The translations under genes and the position numbers were made by a program. The notes under the pieces were generated by a model. That model had not been told where the DNA came from. It made no database searches and saw nothing but the letters and a program-made list of their open reading frames with translations. From an uncultured Sutterella sp. (GTDB lineage: Bacteria > Pseudomonadota > Gammaproteobacteria > Burkholderiales > Burkholderiaceae_F): a stretch of DNA of 38,064 nt. The stretch spans positions 1-38,064 of the forward strand of contig OMXR01000018.1 in NCBI GenBank assembly GCA_900315045.1. Reading direction: 5' to 3'. This document shows, piece after piece, positions 1 through 10,466 of this stretch (within the stretch, counting starts at the first letter, position 1; every line of letters starts with the position of its first letter).

Positions 1-609
1 AGAACTTTTCCGCGCGTTGCGGCTTTTTGAACAGAAGCAATATCTTCTATCAGTTTTGAAATGCCTTCCCTGATGCCTGAGTTTTCCAGGAAGTCAATTT
101 CCTCCTCTGGAAAATCCAGTATCGCCTCAATCTGTGCCCGAAATTCTATGACTGATGAATTTAAAGAATTTACCCGTTCGGAAAACTCACCCTTCATCGA
201 GCGGGCGGCAGCTCGTGCGGATTTTTCGCTCGTCGCTTCAATCAGGTCGGCAATCGCTTCAGCCTGCGTCAGATCAATCTTGTTGTTCAGAAACGCTCTC
301 TCGGTGAATTCGCCGGGACGGGCAAGCCGCAGACCGGCTGATTGTCCAACTTCAAGTCTCCAGTACGTCTTCGCCTGTGTACGAAGCAGGAGCGCGGAAG
401 CGGATGAAAATCACTCGGTCGATGAGCTCTCCCTTGCCGTCGCGAATGCTTCTAAGCGTTGCTCGGCGCTCGGCAAGGAGCTCACGAGCATGAAGCGCCT
501 TTTCAATGGCATCAATGTCCGAGGCGGCTCCCGAAATCCGGACAACTCCGATTCCGCCTTTTCCTGCGGAACTTGCCCGCGCCACAATCGGATCATTCTT
601 CATAGTCAT
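1..609 (-). pseudogene. mnmE: tRNA modification GTPase MnmE (TrmE), partial and frameshifted
   Basis: MnmE with MnmG installs the (carboxymethyl)aminomethyl group on wobble uridine 34 of certain tRNAs. The start at 609 follows a GAGG ribosome site; the N terminus reads DPIVARASSAGKGGIGVVRISG and runs to SYTGEDVLE, typical of the formyl-THF-binding domain. The frame then stops at 352-354. The protein resumes one frame over at about 357 with LEVGQSAGLRLARPGEFTER and continues through FLNNKIDLTQAEAIADLIEA and FPEEEIDFLE to the left edge. The segment normally between VLE and LEVGQ, containing LQGHGG, is missing. The GTPase domain lies outside the window. This is either a real frameshifting deletion of roughly 50 nt or an assembly error. 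Family identity is very safe; functional status is not. Confidence 0.88.
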
Positions 610-683
610 TTAGGCCTCGTGTAGGATATCTGCCTGTCTATTGTATCGTCTGGGGTTCTTTTCTCAGCCCGAGGTTTGCTGCC

Positions 684-1001
684 ATGTCGCTTCAAAACCC
701 GAACAAGTTCGCGGCCAGACTCTGCATTTTGCTTGGCATCGCGATTTCAGTCGGTCTGTCCGTGCCGCTCACCGCCTATCTCGGGAGCCTGTTCGGAGAC
801 ACGTATAACCAGCGCGTCATGATCTACGGCGGCCTGCTCCTCTGGCTGATCGCCGGCTCGGCCTGCATCCTCTACGTCACAGCGAATGCCCCGGAGCGAC
901 GGGCAACAGCCGGTTTCCTCACCCTTTGCTTTCTGAGCATCTGGCTCTGGCCCATTGTCCTGACGATGCACCTGCTCAGGACCCAAAAGCGCGGACACTA
1001 A
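684..1001 (+). CDS. small membrane protein of unknown function
   Basis: A 105-aa protein whose family I do not recognise. It has three clear hydrophobic segments, at about residues 11-33 (CILLGIAISVGLSVPLTAYL), 47-66 (YGGLLLWLIAGSACILYV) and 75-97 (AGFLTLCFLSIWLWPIVLTM), and ends in a basic tail RTQKRGH, so it should sit in the inner membrane. It lies between yidC and mnmE, on the opposite strand to both. Its start is 74 bp from the mnmE start, so the two genes share a divergent promoter region. A GAGG sequence lies upstream of the ATG. It converges on yidC across a hairpin at 1003-1035. Hydrophobicity, start context and terminator support a real gene, but no function can be assigned. Confidence 0.65.
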   Translation: MSLQNPNKFAARLCILLGIAISVGLSVPLTAYLGSLFGDTYNQRVMIYGGLLLWLIAGSACILYVTANAPERRATAGFLTLCFLSIWLWPIVLTMHLLRTQKRGH

Positions 1002-1002
1002 A

Positions 1003-1035
1003 AAAGGGGCGGCATCACGAAGACACCGTCCCTTT
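1003..1035. terminator. bidirectional hairpin terminator between the membrane protein gene and yidC
   Basis: AAAGGGGCGG (1003-1012) pairs with CCGTCCCTTT (1026-1035) across a 13-nt loop, with a single G-U wobble. The A and T tracts at the stem ends give a short U run for either strand, as expected between two converging genes. Confidence 0.6.
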
Positions 1036-1059
1036 GTCAGGCAAAACCGTTCGGATTTC

Positions 1060-2738
1060 CTACGCCTTGCTCCCCTGGGAAGACTTCGAAACCTTGCCGG
1101 AATTGGCCGCCTGCAGGCGTTCTGCACGCTCCTTGGCAATCTGCTTGTTCACGTACCACTGCTGCAGAATCGCTGCATCGGATCGGTCGGCGTCGGATTG
1201 AGCTTCATCTGCAGGAACATCGTTGCCATCATCACGGCAGGAAGGATGAACCAGGGATCGGGCGTTGCCAGATCCTGAACCCAGAGAATCCACTCGGAGC
1301 CGCGCAGCTCGACGGAAGCAAGAAGCACCCAGTACAGAGCGAGGAACACGGGAATCTGCAGCGCAATCGGCAGGCACCCGCCGACCGGATTGATCTTTTC
1401 CTTCTTGTACAGCTCCATCAGAGCCTGCTGGTAGCGCTGCTTATCGTTTCCGTACTGCTCCTGAAGAGCCTTCATGCGGGGCGTCACTTCCTTCATGCGC
1501 GCCATGGACTTGTAGCCGGCGGCAGAGACCGGATAGAGGATCGCCTTCACGATGCAGGTGAGCAGCACAATGGCCCAGCCCCAGTTGCCGCAGATGCCGT
1601 GCAGGAAGTTCAGCAGCGAATAGATGGGCTTGGCGAGCATGGTGAGCCAGCCGTAGTCGACCACGAGATCCAGGCCTTCAGCAATGTAGGCAAGGCGCTG
1701 CTGGTTCTGGGGACCGACATAGAGGACGGCCTCGGATGCCGCTTTGCCCTGAGGCTGGATCTTGTCCATGCGGACGATGGAGCCGACCGCGTAGAGATCG
1801 TCGGCAAGCTTGTTCGTATAGAACTCGTGCTGCCGGGCCTGCTTCTGGCCGCGCACGTCAGCCCAGGCGGACACGAAGTAGTGCTGGATCAGAGCGATCC
1901 AGCCGTTGTCTGCCTTGACCTGATGGTTGGGCTTGTCGCCGATGTCATCGAACTTGATCTTCTGGAACTTGTCCTCGTCGGTGTAGATGGCCGGGCCCGT
2001 GTACGTGTAGTAGAACGAGCTCTCGCCCTCGGGCTTGCCGCCGTCGCGCGTGAGCTGATAGTAGACGGACGGGCTGATCTCGGCGGAGCTGCCGTTCGTC
2101 ACTTCGTGGCGAACCGTCATGCCGTAGTGGCCGTCTGCGAGCTCGTAGCTCTTGCGCACGGTCACCATGCCTTCGGTGGCTTCGAACACTGCCGTGTGAA
2201 CCGTCACCTCGCGGCCGAGCTCAGCATCCTGCTTCTTGCTCTGCGTTGTTCCGAGATACTTGAAACGCGTCTTGTGATTGGGGAAGTTTCCGCCGATCAG
2301 ACCGCTCTGCGCAACATAGACGTGCTTGGGCGTGACGTTGAAAAGGACAATGTTCTTGAGCTCCTTGGGCGTCTTTCCAAGGATCATTCCGGCGAGACCG
2401 ACCTCGGTCCAGTCGGCTTCCTGGCGCTCCTTGATCAGCTCGGCGCGGGTCACAACGGCACCCTGCTCGTCGATATTGAGCTTGAGCAAATCGTTTTCAA
2501 GCTTGACCGGGTGGTCGGCCTGAATCATGCCCGTAGCCACGGCGGCTGCGCCGCTGCCGGCAGGCTCGTTGACCTGCGCAGGCTCATTCTTGGCATTCTG
2601 CTGCTGGGCAGTCTGCTCTACGGCTGTTGTCTGAAAGAATGAAGGCTTGCCGTTGTACACCTGCCAGTTGTCCCACAACATGAAGCAGGTGGCTGCCAGG
2701 ACAACCCACAGCAAAGTGCGCTGAAAATCGCTTCCCAT
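1060..2738 (-). pseudogene. yidC: membrane protein insertase YidC, frameshifted by loss of the last membrane segment
   Basis: YidC inserts and folds inner-membrane proteins with or without SecYEG. The start at 2738 (MGSDFQRTLLWVVLAA) gives the usual N-terminal anchor, a large periplasmic beta domain, then the insertase core with the LLNFLHGICGNWGWAIVLLT and NPVGGCLPIALQIPVFLALY segments. The reading frame ends at 1149 shortly after NPTPTDPMQ. The normal C-terminal tail, ILQQWYVNKQIAKERAER to SQGSKA, follows immediately in another frame and stops at 1060. What is missing is the segment of about 30 residues between them, which in relatives holds the last transmembrane helix. The junction is near 1170-1176. 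It sits downstream of yidD as usual. Since yidC is normally essential, a sequence error is a serious possibility. Confidence 0.9.
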
Positions 2739-2755
2739 GACGAATCCACGAAAGG

Positions 2756-3067
2756 TTATTTGTTTGTGTTCGAATCTTTTCCAAGATCTGACAAGAATCC
2801 GCTCTCATGGCACCAGCAGCGCCAGCGGAACTTCTCTGGAACGGGGTCGAATCCGCGCCCGCCCAGCGGATGGCATCTAGCCAGCCTCGCGGCTGTCATC
2901 CACGCGCCCTTGAGCGCGCCGTGCCGCTCGATTGCCTCAATTGCATAATTCGAGCAGCTCGGAACAAACCGGCACTGCCAGCCGACCCAGCCCGAAAGCG
3001 TCAGCTGATAGCACCGGATCAGGGCGATCAGGAATTTAGCGGACAGCCGTCCGATTTTGCTAAACAC
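2756..3067 (-). CDS. yidD: membrane protein insertion efficiency factor YidD
   Basis: YidD is a small membrane-associated protein thought to assist YidC-dependent insertion. This copy has 103 aa. It has an N-terminal amphipathic/hydrophobic stretch (KFLIALIRCYQLTLSGWVGW) and the family signature CRFVPSCSNYAIEAIERHG, with conserved cysteines and HPLGGRGFDPVP further on. The length is slightly above the common 70-90 aa because of a polar tail after PEKFRW. It overlaps the 3' end of rnpA by 40 nt and ends 17 nt before the yidC start, the standard rpmH-rnpA-yidD-yidC arrangement, so co-transcription is likely. Confidence 0.93.
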   Translation of the reverse strand: MFSKIGRLSAKFLIALIRCYQLTLSGWVGWQCRFVPSCSNYAIEAIERHGALKGAWMTAARLARCHPLGGRGFDPVPEKFRWRCWCHESGFLSDLGKDSNTNK

Positions 3068-3495
3068 ACCGAGATCTTTTTGCTCAATCCATCAAGGCAT
3101 GCCTGAGCACTGCGGCGAACCTTTGCCTTGATCTGATCAATGCCGCCCTGCGGGCTGATGCTTCTAAACGGACTGCGAAGCCGAAGCGAGACATCCATCC
3201 CGACTCCGCGCTCGCGGCACAGCCTTGCGATTGCCGGCAGCTCGTGCCGCGCACATTCACGCAGCACGCGCTTGACAAGCGCCCGGTCAACGGATCTCGG
3301 GACATTGTGCTTGCCGACGGTAAAGCCAAAGCGGACGCGACCCACCTCATTGCACGCCTGGGCGCACAGTGAAACGTGATCACGTCCGATATGAAAGCTT
3401 CCCGGGCCCGAAGAATGCAAAAGCCGCCCGAAGTCGTCCGAACTGATGATCCGGCACGACCTTGGGAGCCTGTGTCGTTCCTGGCACTCTGTCAC
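3028..3495 (-). CDS. rnpA: ribonuclease P protein component
   Basis: This is the protein subunit of RNase P, which helps the RNA subunit bind pre-tRNA for 5' maturation. At 155 aa it is longer than the typical 115-125 aa because of N- and C-terminal extensions. The core reads VRFGFTVGKHNVPRSVDRALVKRVLRECARH, which aligns with the family central helix. The canonical RNR motif (RNRxKRxxRE) is here RALVKRVLRE, so the N and second R are replaced. It lies 42 nt downstream of rpmH and overlaps yidD by 40 nt. Identity is firm from both the core motif and synteny; the divergence of the RNR motif may be lineage-typical. Confidence 0.92.
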   Translation of the reverse strand: MTECQERHRLPRSCRIISSDDFGRLLHSSGPGSFHIGRDHVSLCAQACNEVGRVRFGFTVGKHNVPRSVDRALVKRVLRECARHELPAIARLCRERGVGMDVSLRLRSPFRSISPQGGIDQIKAKVRRSAQACLDGLSKKISVCLAKSDGCPLNS

Positions 3496-3537
3496 AAGAC
3501 AGCCTGATTGAGCCGATAGGGCGGTCAGCTCCGCTCC

Positions 3538-3678
3538 TTAGAGGGCGAGCTGATGACGGCCCTTGGCGCGGCGACGGGCGAGAACGTGGCGGCCGCCCTT
3601 GGTGCGGGAGCGGACGAGGAAGCCGTGCGTGCGGGCACGCTTGGTCTTGGAAGGCTGGTAGGTACGCTTGGTAGCCAT
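3538..3678 (-). CDS. rpmH: 50S ribosomal protein L34
   Basis: A 46-aa, highly basic protein beginning [20 protein letters not shown] and ending GRHQLAL, which matches L34 along its whole length (usual length 44-46 aa). The ATG at 3678 is chosen because an AAGGA ribosome site lies about 8 nt upstream; the longer reading frame upstream is unrelated sequence. It is the first gene of the rpmH-rnpA-yidD-yidC block and is probably driven by the strong minus-strand promoter at 3906-3935. Confidence 0.97.
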   Translation of the reverse strand: MATKRTYQPSKTKRARTHGFLVRSRTKGGRHVLARRRAKGRHQLAL

Positions 3679-4199
3679 GATGAATTCCTTAGCGAAAACA
3701 CCGAAGTGAACGTGCTCCATCAATGGGCGCAGGCTGCACTTCAAGTAAAAAAACATGCAACGCCAGGCGGTTGCGCCAGGCGCCAGAACGATTCCTGAGG
3801 ACGGGCGGATCGTTGATCCCCGAGCATGTCCTGCACGAACCACAAACACGCAAAACCGCACCCCCGGTTCCTGTCAGGGATGTTCGATTCCGCGAAAAGC
3901 CTGATATTAAACCCTATTTCGTAGTGCTCTGTCAACTCTGAGATGCAAAAAAATTTCTTCTCCTCTTGTCCCCACCTCATTTTGGGGTCAGACGAAAACG
4001 CACCCCTAAAGGTCGTATTTGCCGCATAGACACCCGGATTTGCCTGCCGCCCGGCCGAAAATCCTGGGAAGGCGGTGATGATAGAATTCCCGCACTTTCG
4101 ATAAACACTTCCCCCCAAGAGAGCAGCACGACACGTGTTCTCAGGCCAGCGGTCCGCTCGCGCCTGACGGGGAAGTTTTCTCTATAAAAACAGTTTGTT
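3679..4199. other. rpmH-dnaA divergent intergenic region, 521 bp, without DnaA boxes
   Basis: No gene is supported here. The stretch contains a good minus-strand promoter for rpmH (listed separately), a small inverted repeat CCCCA/TGGGG near 3970-3987, and TATAAA at 4183-4188 as a possible -10 for dnaA without a convincing -35. I searched by eye for TTATNCACA on both strands and found none, although this is where oriC lies in many betaproteobacteria. Confidence 0.7.
3906..3935 (-). promoter_or_regulatory. sigma-70-type promoter for rpmH operon
   Basis: On the minus strand a perfect -35 box TTGACA (3935-3930) is followed after 18 nt by TTTAAT (3911-3906), one mismatch from TATAAT. It would give a leader of about 220 nt before rpmH. 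Confidence 0.65.
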
Positions 4200-5540
4200 A
4201 TGTCTGATTTCTGGAAAAGATGCCAGGAGCGTCTCGCTTCTGAGAACCGTGCTGTCTACGACTCCTGGCTCGCCGAGCTCACCCTTGAGGAGGGGTCCGA
4301 CCCCGATTCCGGCCAGATCACCCTCACGGGTGCCGCCGCGAGCAAGATGCGCGAGGTGCAGAAGAACCATGGCGAGATGATTGCGGCAGCCGTGAGCGCC
4401 GTGGCAGGCCACCCTGTGGAAATTCTCTTTCGCGCAAGAAAGAACCCGGCGCAGACCCCCGCCGCCGCTCCCGAGCCGGCGCAGGATCCCGCCGAGGATC
4501 TCGCGCGCACGGGCCTGCTTCCAAAACTGACATTCGACAACTTCGTCGAAGGAAAGGCCAACCAGTTCGCCTATGCCGCCGCGCTTCAGGTCGCCACCAG
4601 CCCCAGGGCCATTTACAACCCGCTTTTCATCTACGGCGGCGTGGGTCTTGGCAAGACGCACCTGATGCATGCAATCGGACACGAATTCAGAAAGCTCCAC
4701 CCGCACGCCAGGGTCCGCTGCGTGTCCGCCCAGCAGTACATGCAGGAATTCATGGAGGCGGTGCGGCAGAAGGCCGAGCATCCCGAACTCATGCGCCAGT
4801 TCGAAGCCAAGTATCAGGACCTCGATCTGTTCCTGATCGACGACATCCAGAGCTTTGGAAAGCGCGAAGGCACCCAGACGAACTTTTTCCTGGTTTTCGA
4901 GAACATGGTGCCGCACGGCAAGCAGATCGTGCTCACGAGCGATACCTATCCGAAGAGCCTGAAGGACTTTCAGGAGCGGCTCCTGTCGCGCATGACGCAG
5001 GGGCTCACTGTGGAGGTCGAGCCGCCGGAGCTTGAGATGCGCGTGCAGATTCTGCATCAGAAGGCTAAGAGCATCGGCCTGGATCTTCCCGAGGAGGTAG
5101 CCGAAGTCATCGCCGAACATCTCAAGAGCAATGTGCGCGAGCTTGAGGGCGCGGTGCAGCAGATCTATGCGTTCACGCACTTCAGCAAGATGCCCGTCAC
5201 GCTCGAGAGCGTCAAGCTCGCGCTGCGGGACGTCTTCCGCCAGAATTCCGTTCCGGTCACCCTTGAGAGCATCCAGCAGCGCGTTGCCGAGTACTACAAC
5301 CTCAAGCAGGCCGACATGACCTCCAAGTCGCGCATCGCCCCCGTGGCAAAGGCGCGGCAGATCGCCATGTACCTGTGCAAGGAGCTCACGCAAAAGAGCC
5401 TGCCGGAGATCGGCAAGTCCTTTGGCGGAAGGGATCACGCAACCGTGATTCACGCCCACAAGAAAATCACGGCGGAAAGAACCCGTGACGAAGCGCTCAG
5501 GCACGATCTGAACGTGCTCACGCAGCGGATCAAGAACTGA
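4200..5540 (+). CDS. dnaA: chromosomal replication initiator protein DnaA
   Basis: DnaA binds DnaA boxes at oriC and opens the duplex. The 446-aa protein has domain I at residues 1-80 (FWKRCQERL start), an alanine/proline-rich linker near 80-105, an AAA+ domain with Walker A GGVGLGKT at 146-153 and Walker B LFLIDDIQ near 210, and a C-terminal helix-turn-helix with ELTQKSLPEIGKSFGGRDHATVIH. The box VII region is SRMTQGL rather than the more usual SRFxxGL form. The ATG at 4200 has no obvious Shine-Dalgarno sequence; the preceding bases are AACAGTTTGTT. It is followed by a strong terminator before dnaN, so it may be transcribed alone. The protein looks intact. Confidence 0.97.
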   Translation: MSDFWKRCQERLASENRAVYDSWLAELTLEEGSDPDSGQITLTGAAASKMREVQKNHGEMIAAAVSAVAGHPVEILFRARKNPAQTPAAAPEPAQDPAEDLARTGLLPKLTFDNFVEGKANQFAYAAALQVATSPRAIYNPLFIYGGVGLGKTHLMHAIGHEFRKLHPHARVRCVSAQQYMQEFMEAVRQKAEHPELMRQFEAKYQDLDLFLIDDIQSFGKREGTQTNFFLVFENMVPHGKQIVLTSDTYPKSLKDFQERLLSRMTQGLTVEVEPPELEMRVQILHQKAKSIGLDLPEEVAEVIAEHLKSNVRELEGAVQQIYAFTHFSKMPVTLESVKLALRDVFRQNSVPVTLESIQQRVAEYYNLKQADMTSKSRIAPVAKARQIAMYLCKELTQKSLPEIGKSFGGRDHATVIHAHKKITAERTRDEALRHDLNVLTQRIKN

Positions 5541-5567
5541 CCGCAACAGCCCGTTTTCAGGCTCCGG

Positions 5568-5598
5568 ACCCGGCCTCTTCAGAGAGCGCCGGGTTTTT
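5568..5598 (+). terminator. rho-independent terminator after dnaA
   Basis: ACCCGGC (5568-5574) plus CTCT pairs with AGAG plus GCCGGGT (5588-5594), with loop TCAG and one bulged C at 5587, followed by a run of five T. It lies 28 nt after the dnaA stop and implies that dnaN has its own promoter or depends on readthrough. Confidence 0.85.
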
Positions 5599-5675
5599 GC
5601 TTTTGGTAGAATTAACAGGTTAAGCCACCTAGTTGTGGCAAGAGATTTTCATATATGGTCTAAGGGATTTTGTCG

Positions 5676-6785
5676 ATGCAATTCATCAAGTGCACACGGG
5701 AGGCTCTTCTGAAGCCTCTCCAAATTGTGGGCGGTATTGTCGAGGGCCGTCAGACGCTTGCGATTCTTTCTCATATTCTTGTCGAAAAGAACGGTCAGAG
5801 CGTCACTTTCACTACGACCGACCTCGAGATTCAGATCCGCACGCATGCCGAGATCGGCATCGGCGAGGAATCCGTCCAGACGACACTTCCCGCCAACAAG
5901 CTCATCACGCTGCTCAATGCCATTCCGGGCGCAAGCTCCGAAGTATCCCTCGACCGGGATGAAAAGAACGTGCAGCTGCGCACGAGCAACGGAAAGTACA
6001 AGCTCAACCAGATGAGCGCCGCGGAGTATCCGAGCATTCCCAAGAGCGAAATGCCCACGGAAGTCTCCCTGCCTTCGAAGACACTGCGCCACCTGCTGCA
6101 GATGGTGCACTTTGCAATGGCCCAGCAGGACATCCGCTATTACCTGAACGGCCTGCTTTTTGTCATCGGTAACGGCTTCGTGCGCGCGGTTGCAACCGAC
6201 GGGCACCGCCTTGCCTGCTGCGACGCCCAGAGCGAAACCGAGTTTGCGCAGCCCGTTGAAGCCATTCTGCCGCGCAAGACCATTCTGCAGCTTCTGAAGC
6301 TGCTGCCGGAAAGCGACGAGGCCGTCCAGATCTGCCTTGGCGAGAGCCAGGCCAAGTTCACCTTCAGCGGCATCGAGTTCATCACCAAGGTGATCGACGG
6401 CAAGTACCCGGACTACAACCGCGTGATTCCCACTGGCAACGACAAGATCTTCCTTGTCAACCGCGAAGTGCTCATCGGCGCGCTCAAGCGCGTGGCGATT
6501 CTCGCGAACGAAAAGTTCAAGGGCCTGCGCTGGGTTGTGAGCCCAGGCGCCCTGCACATCCAGTCCACGAACTCGGACATGGAGGAGGCCGTTGAGGATA
6601 TTGCGATCGATTATCAGGGCGAAGGTCTTGACCTCGGCTTTAACGTGACGTACCTGCTCGATGTGCTGAGCAACCTGAAGAACACCGAAGTGCGCTTTGC
6701 CTTCAGCACGAATCAGGGCGCAACGCTGCTTTCCATGCCCGAGAGCGATCAGTTCCGGTATGTGCTGATGCCGATGAGGATCTAG
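5676..6785 (+). CDS. dnaN: DNA polymerase III sliding clamp, beta subunit
   Basis: The beta clamp is a ring-shaped dimer that tethers polymerase III and other repair enzymes to DNA. This 369-aa protein starts MQFIKCTREALLKPLQIVGG and ends YVLMPMRI, the characteristic clamp C terminus. Three clamp folds of about 120 residues are present, with internal markers RQTLAILSHILVE, FVRAVATDGHRLA and GKYPDYNRVIP. I chose ATG at 5676 over the in-frame TTG at 5670 because TAAGGG at 5661-5666 is 9 nt from the ATG but only 3 nt from the TTG. It lies between dnaA and gyrB (recF, often next, is absent here). Confidence 0.96.
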   Translation: MQFIKCTREALLKPLQIVGGIVEGRQTLAILSHILVEKNGQSVTFTTTDLEIQIRTHAEIGIGEESVQTTLPANKLITLLNAIPGASSEVSLDRDEKNVQLRTSNGKYKLNQMSAAEYPSIPKSEMPTEVSLPSKTLRHLLQMVHFAMAQQDIRYYLNGLLFVIGNGFVRAVATDGHRLACCDAQSETEFAQPVEAILPRKTILQLLKLLPESDEAVQICLGESQAKFTFSGIEFITKVIDGKYPDYNRVIPTGNDKIFLVNREVLIGALKRVAILANEKFKGLRWVVSPGALHIQSTNSDMEEAVEDIAIDYQGEGLDLGFNVTYLLDVLSNLKNTEVRFAFSTNQGATLLSMPESDQFRYVLMPMRI

Positions 6786-6816
6786 CGTTACGCTTTGCTT
6801 TTACAGAAAAAAAGCG

Positions 6817-6876
6817 AAGACCGCATGATCGACGCCAGCGCGGACAGTCCATGTCCCCGTTGGCGTGCGGTGTCTT
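6817..6876 (+). other. long imperfect hairpin in the dnaN-gyrB gap
   Basis: Nested complementary segments: AAGAC (6817-6821) with GTCTT (6872-6876), CGC (6822-6824) with GCG (6867-6869), ACGCCA (6832-6837) with TGGCGT (6861-6866), and GGACA (6842-6846) with TGTCC (6852-6856). The only T-run is TCTTTT, so it may be the dnaN terminator or a structured gyrB leader. Confidence 0.5.
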
Positions 6877-6923
6877 TTGAGAACCTGTTTTCCGTCTTTA
6901 TTGACTGTTGTTTGGACAAGTAA

Positions 6924-9485
<2,562 letters not shown>

Positions 9486-9513
9486 CAGCGGGAGACTCCC
9501 GAAAGGAGAGCGC

Positions 9514-10449
9514 GTGCGTTCAAACAACGACAATCAGCTTGTGATCGCTGTTTCCTCAAGGGCTCTGTTTGACCTTGAGCAGGAGAACCGGATCTACGAA
9601 GAGCAGGGGATCGAGGCCTACCGCGCTTTCCAGAAGGCCCACGCCGACGAGGCGCTGCGCCCGGGAGTCGCGTTTGCCTTTGTGAAGAGGCTGCTCCGGC
9701 TGAACGAACGATTCAAGGACACTGAGCCCTTCAAGGTGGTTGTGCTCAGCCGCAACTCTCCCGAGACCGGCCAGCGCTTTTTCCAGTCCTGCCGCCACTA
9801 CGATCTGCCGATCAAGGCCGGGGCCTTCACCTCGGGCTTTCCGACTCTGCCCTACATCGACAGTTTTGACGTGTCGCTCTTTCTCTCCGCCAATGAGGAG
9901 AGCGTGAAGACTGCTCTTTCGATGGGGCTGCCCGCGGGCCTGGTTCTTGCGGGCGACGGCGCTCCGCTTGACGAGGACAGTGAGGATTCGCTTGAGCTCA
10001 GAATCGGCTTTGACTTTGACGGCGTGATCGTGGACGATGAATCCGAGCGGCAGTTCCAGAGATCGGGCCTGCAGGGATTCAACGAGCATGAGGAGGAGCG
10101 CGTGAACATTCCGCATGCTCCCGGCCCCTTGCAAAAGCTCTTTCAGAAACTTGCCATGTTCCAGGCCATGGATGCCGCGCGCGGCAAGGACGACCCGTCC
10201 TACCATCCGGTGATCCGGGTCGCCATCGTGACCTCGCGCGGGGCGCCTTCCGAAAGACGCCTTCTGACGACGCTCGAGAGCCTTGGCATTCAGGCTGCGG
10301 AGCTCTTCCTGCTGGACGGCATGAAAAAGGAAAAGATCCTGCAGACGTTCAAGCCGCACATCTTCTTTGACGATCAGCTGCGCCACATTGCGCAGACCGC
10401 CGGCCGGATTCCCAGTGTTTTGATCCCGTTTGGCGTCAGAAACACCTAG
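9514..10449 (+). CDS. 5'-nucleotidase, cytosolic 5'-nucleotidase-I-like family
   Basis: A 311-aa protein that resembles the 5'-nucleotidase family related to eukaryotic cytosolic 5'-nucleotidase I, which dephosphorylates nucleoside monophosphates such as AMP. Supporting sequence: LVIAVSSRALFDLEQEN at the N terminus, VVVLSRNSPETGQRFF, then the HAD-like IGFDFDGVIVDDESE motif (nucleophile DFDG region) near residue 170, VAIVTSRGAPSERRLL (motif II) and PHIFFDDQLRHI (acidic motif). The start is taken as GTG at 9514, preceded by AAAGGAGAG; the longer frame would run into gyrB. It is 28 nt after gyrB and 17 nt before the next gene, so an operon with the flavoprotein is plausible. Substrate is inferred from the family only. 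Confidence 0.8.
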   Translation: MRSNNDNQLVIAVSSRALFDLEQENRIYEEQGIEAYRAFQKAHADEALRPGVAFAFVKRLLRLNERFKDTEPFKVVVLSRNSPETGQRFFQSCRHYDLPIKAGAFTSGFPTLPYIDSFDVSLFLSANEESVKTALSMGLPAGLVLAGDGAPLDEDSEDSLELRIGFDFDGVIVDDESERQFQRSGLQGFNEHEEERVNIPHAPGPLQKLFQKLAMFQAMDAARGKDDPSYHPVIRVAIVTSRGAPSERRLLTTLESLGIQAAELFLLDGMKKEKILQTFKPHIFFDDQLRHIAQTAGRIPSVLIPFGVRNT

Positions 10450-10466
10450 AGAGAGAGGAAAGGGGT

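Noticed and set aside
1149..1180. Programmed frameshifting to join the yidC, mnmE and rlpA halves
   Set aside because: A ribosomal shift would restore the frame but not the missing conserved residues, and no slippery heptamer with a downstream structure was seen at the junctions.
3679..4199. oriC directly upstream of dnaA
   Set aside because: This is the expected place, but I found no TTATNCACA on either strand, while four exact matches occur at 16.5-16.8 kb.
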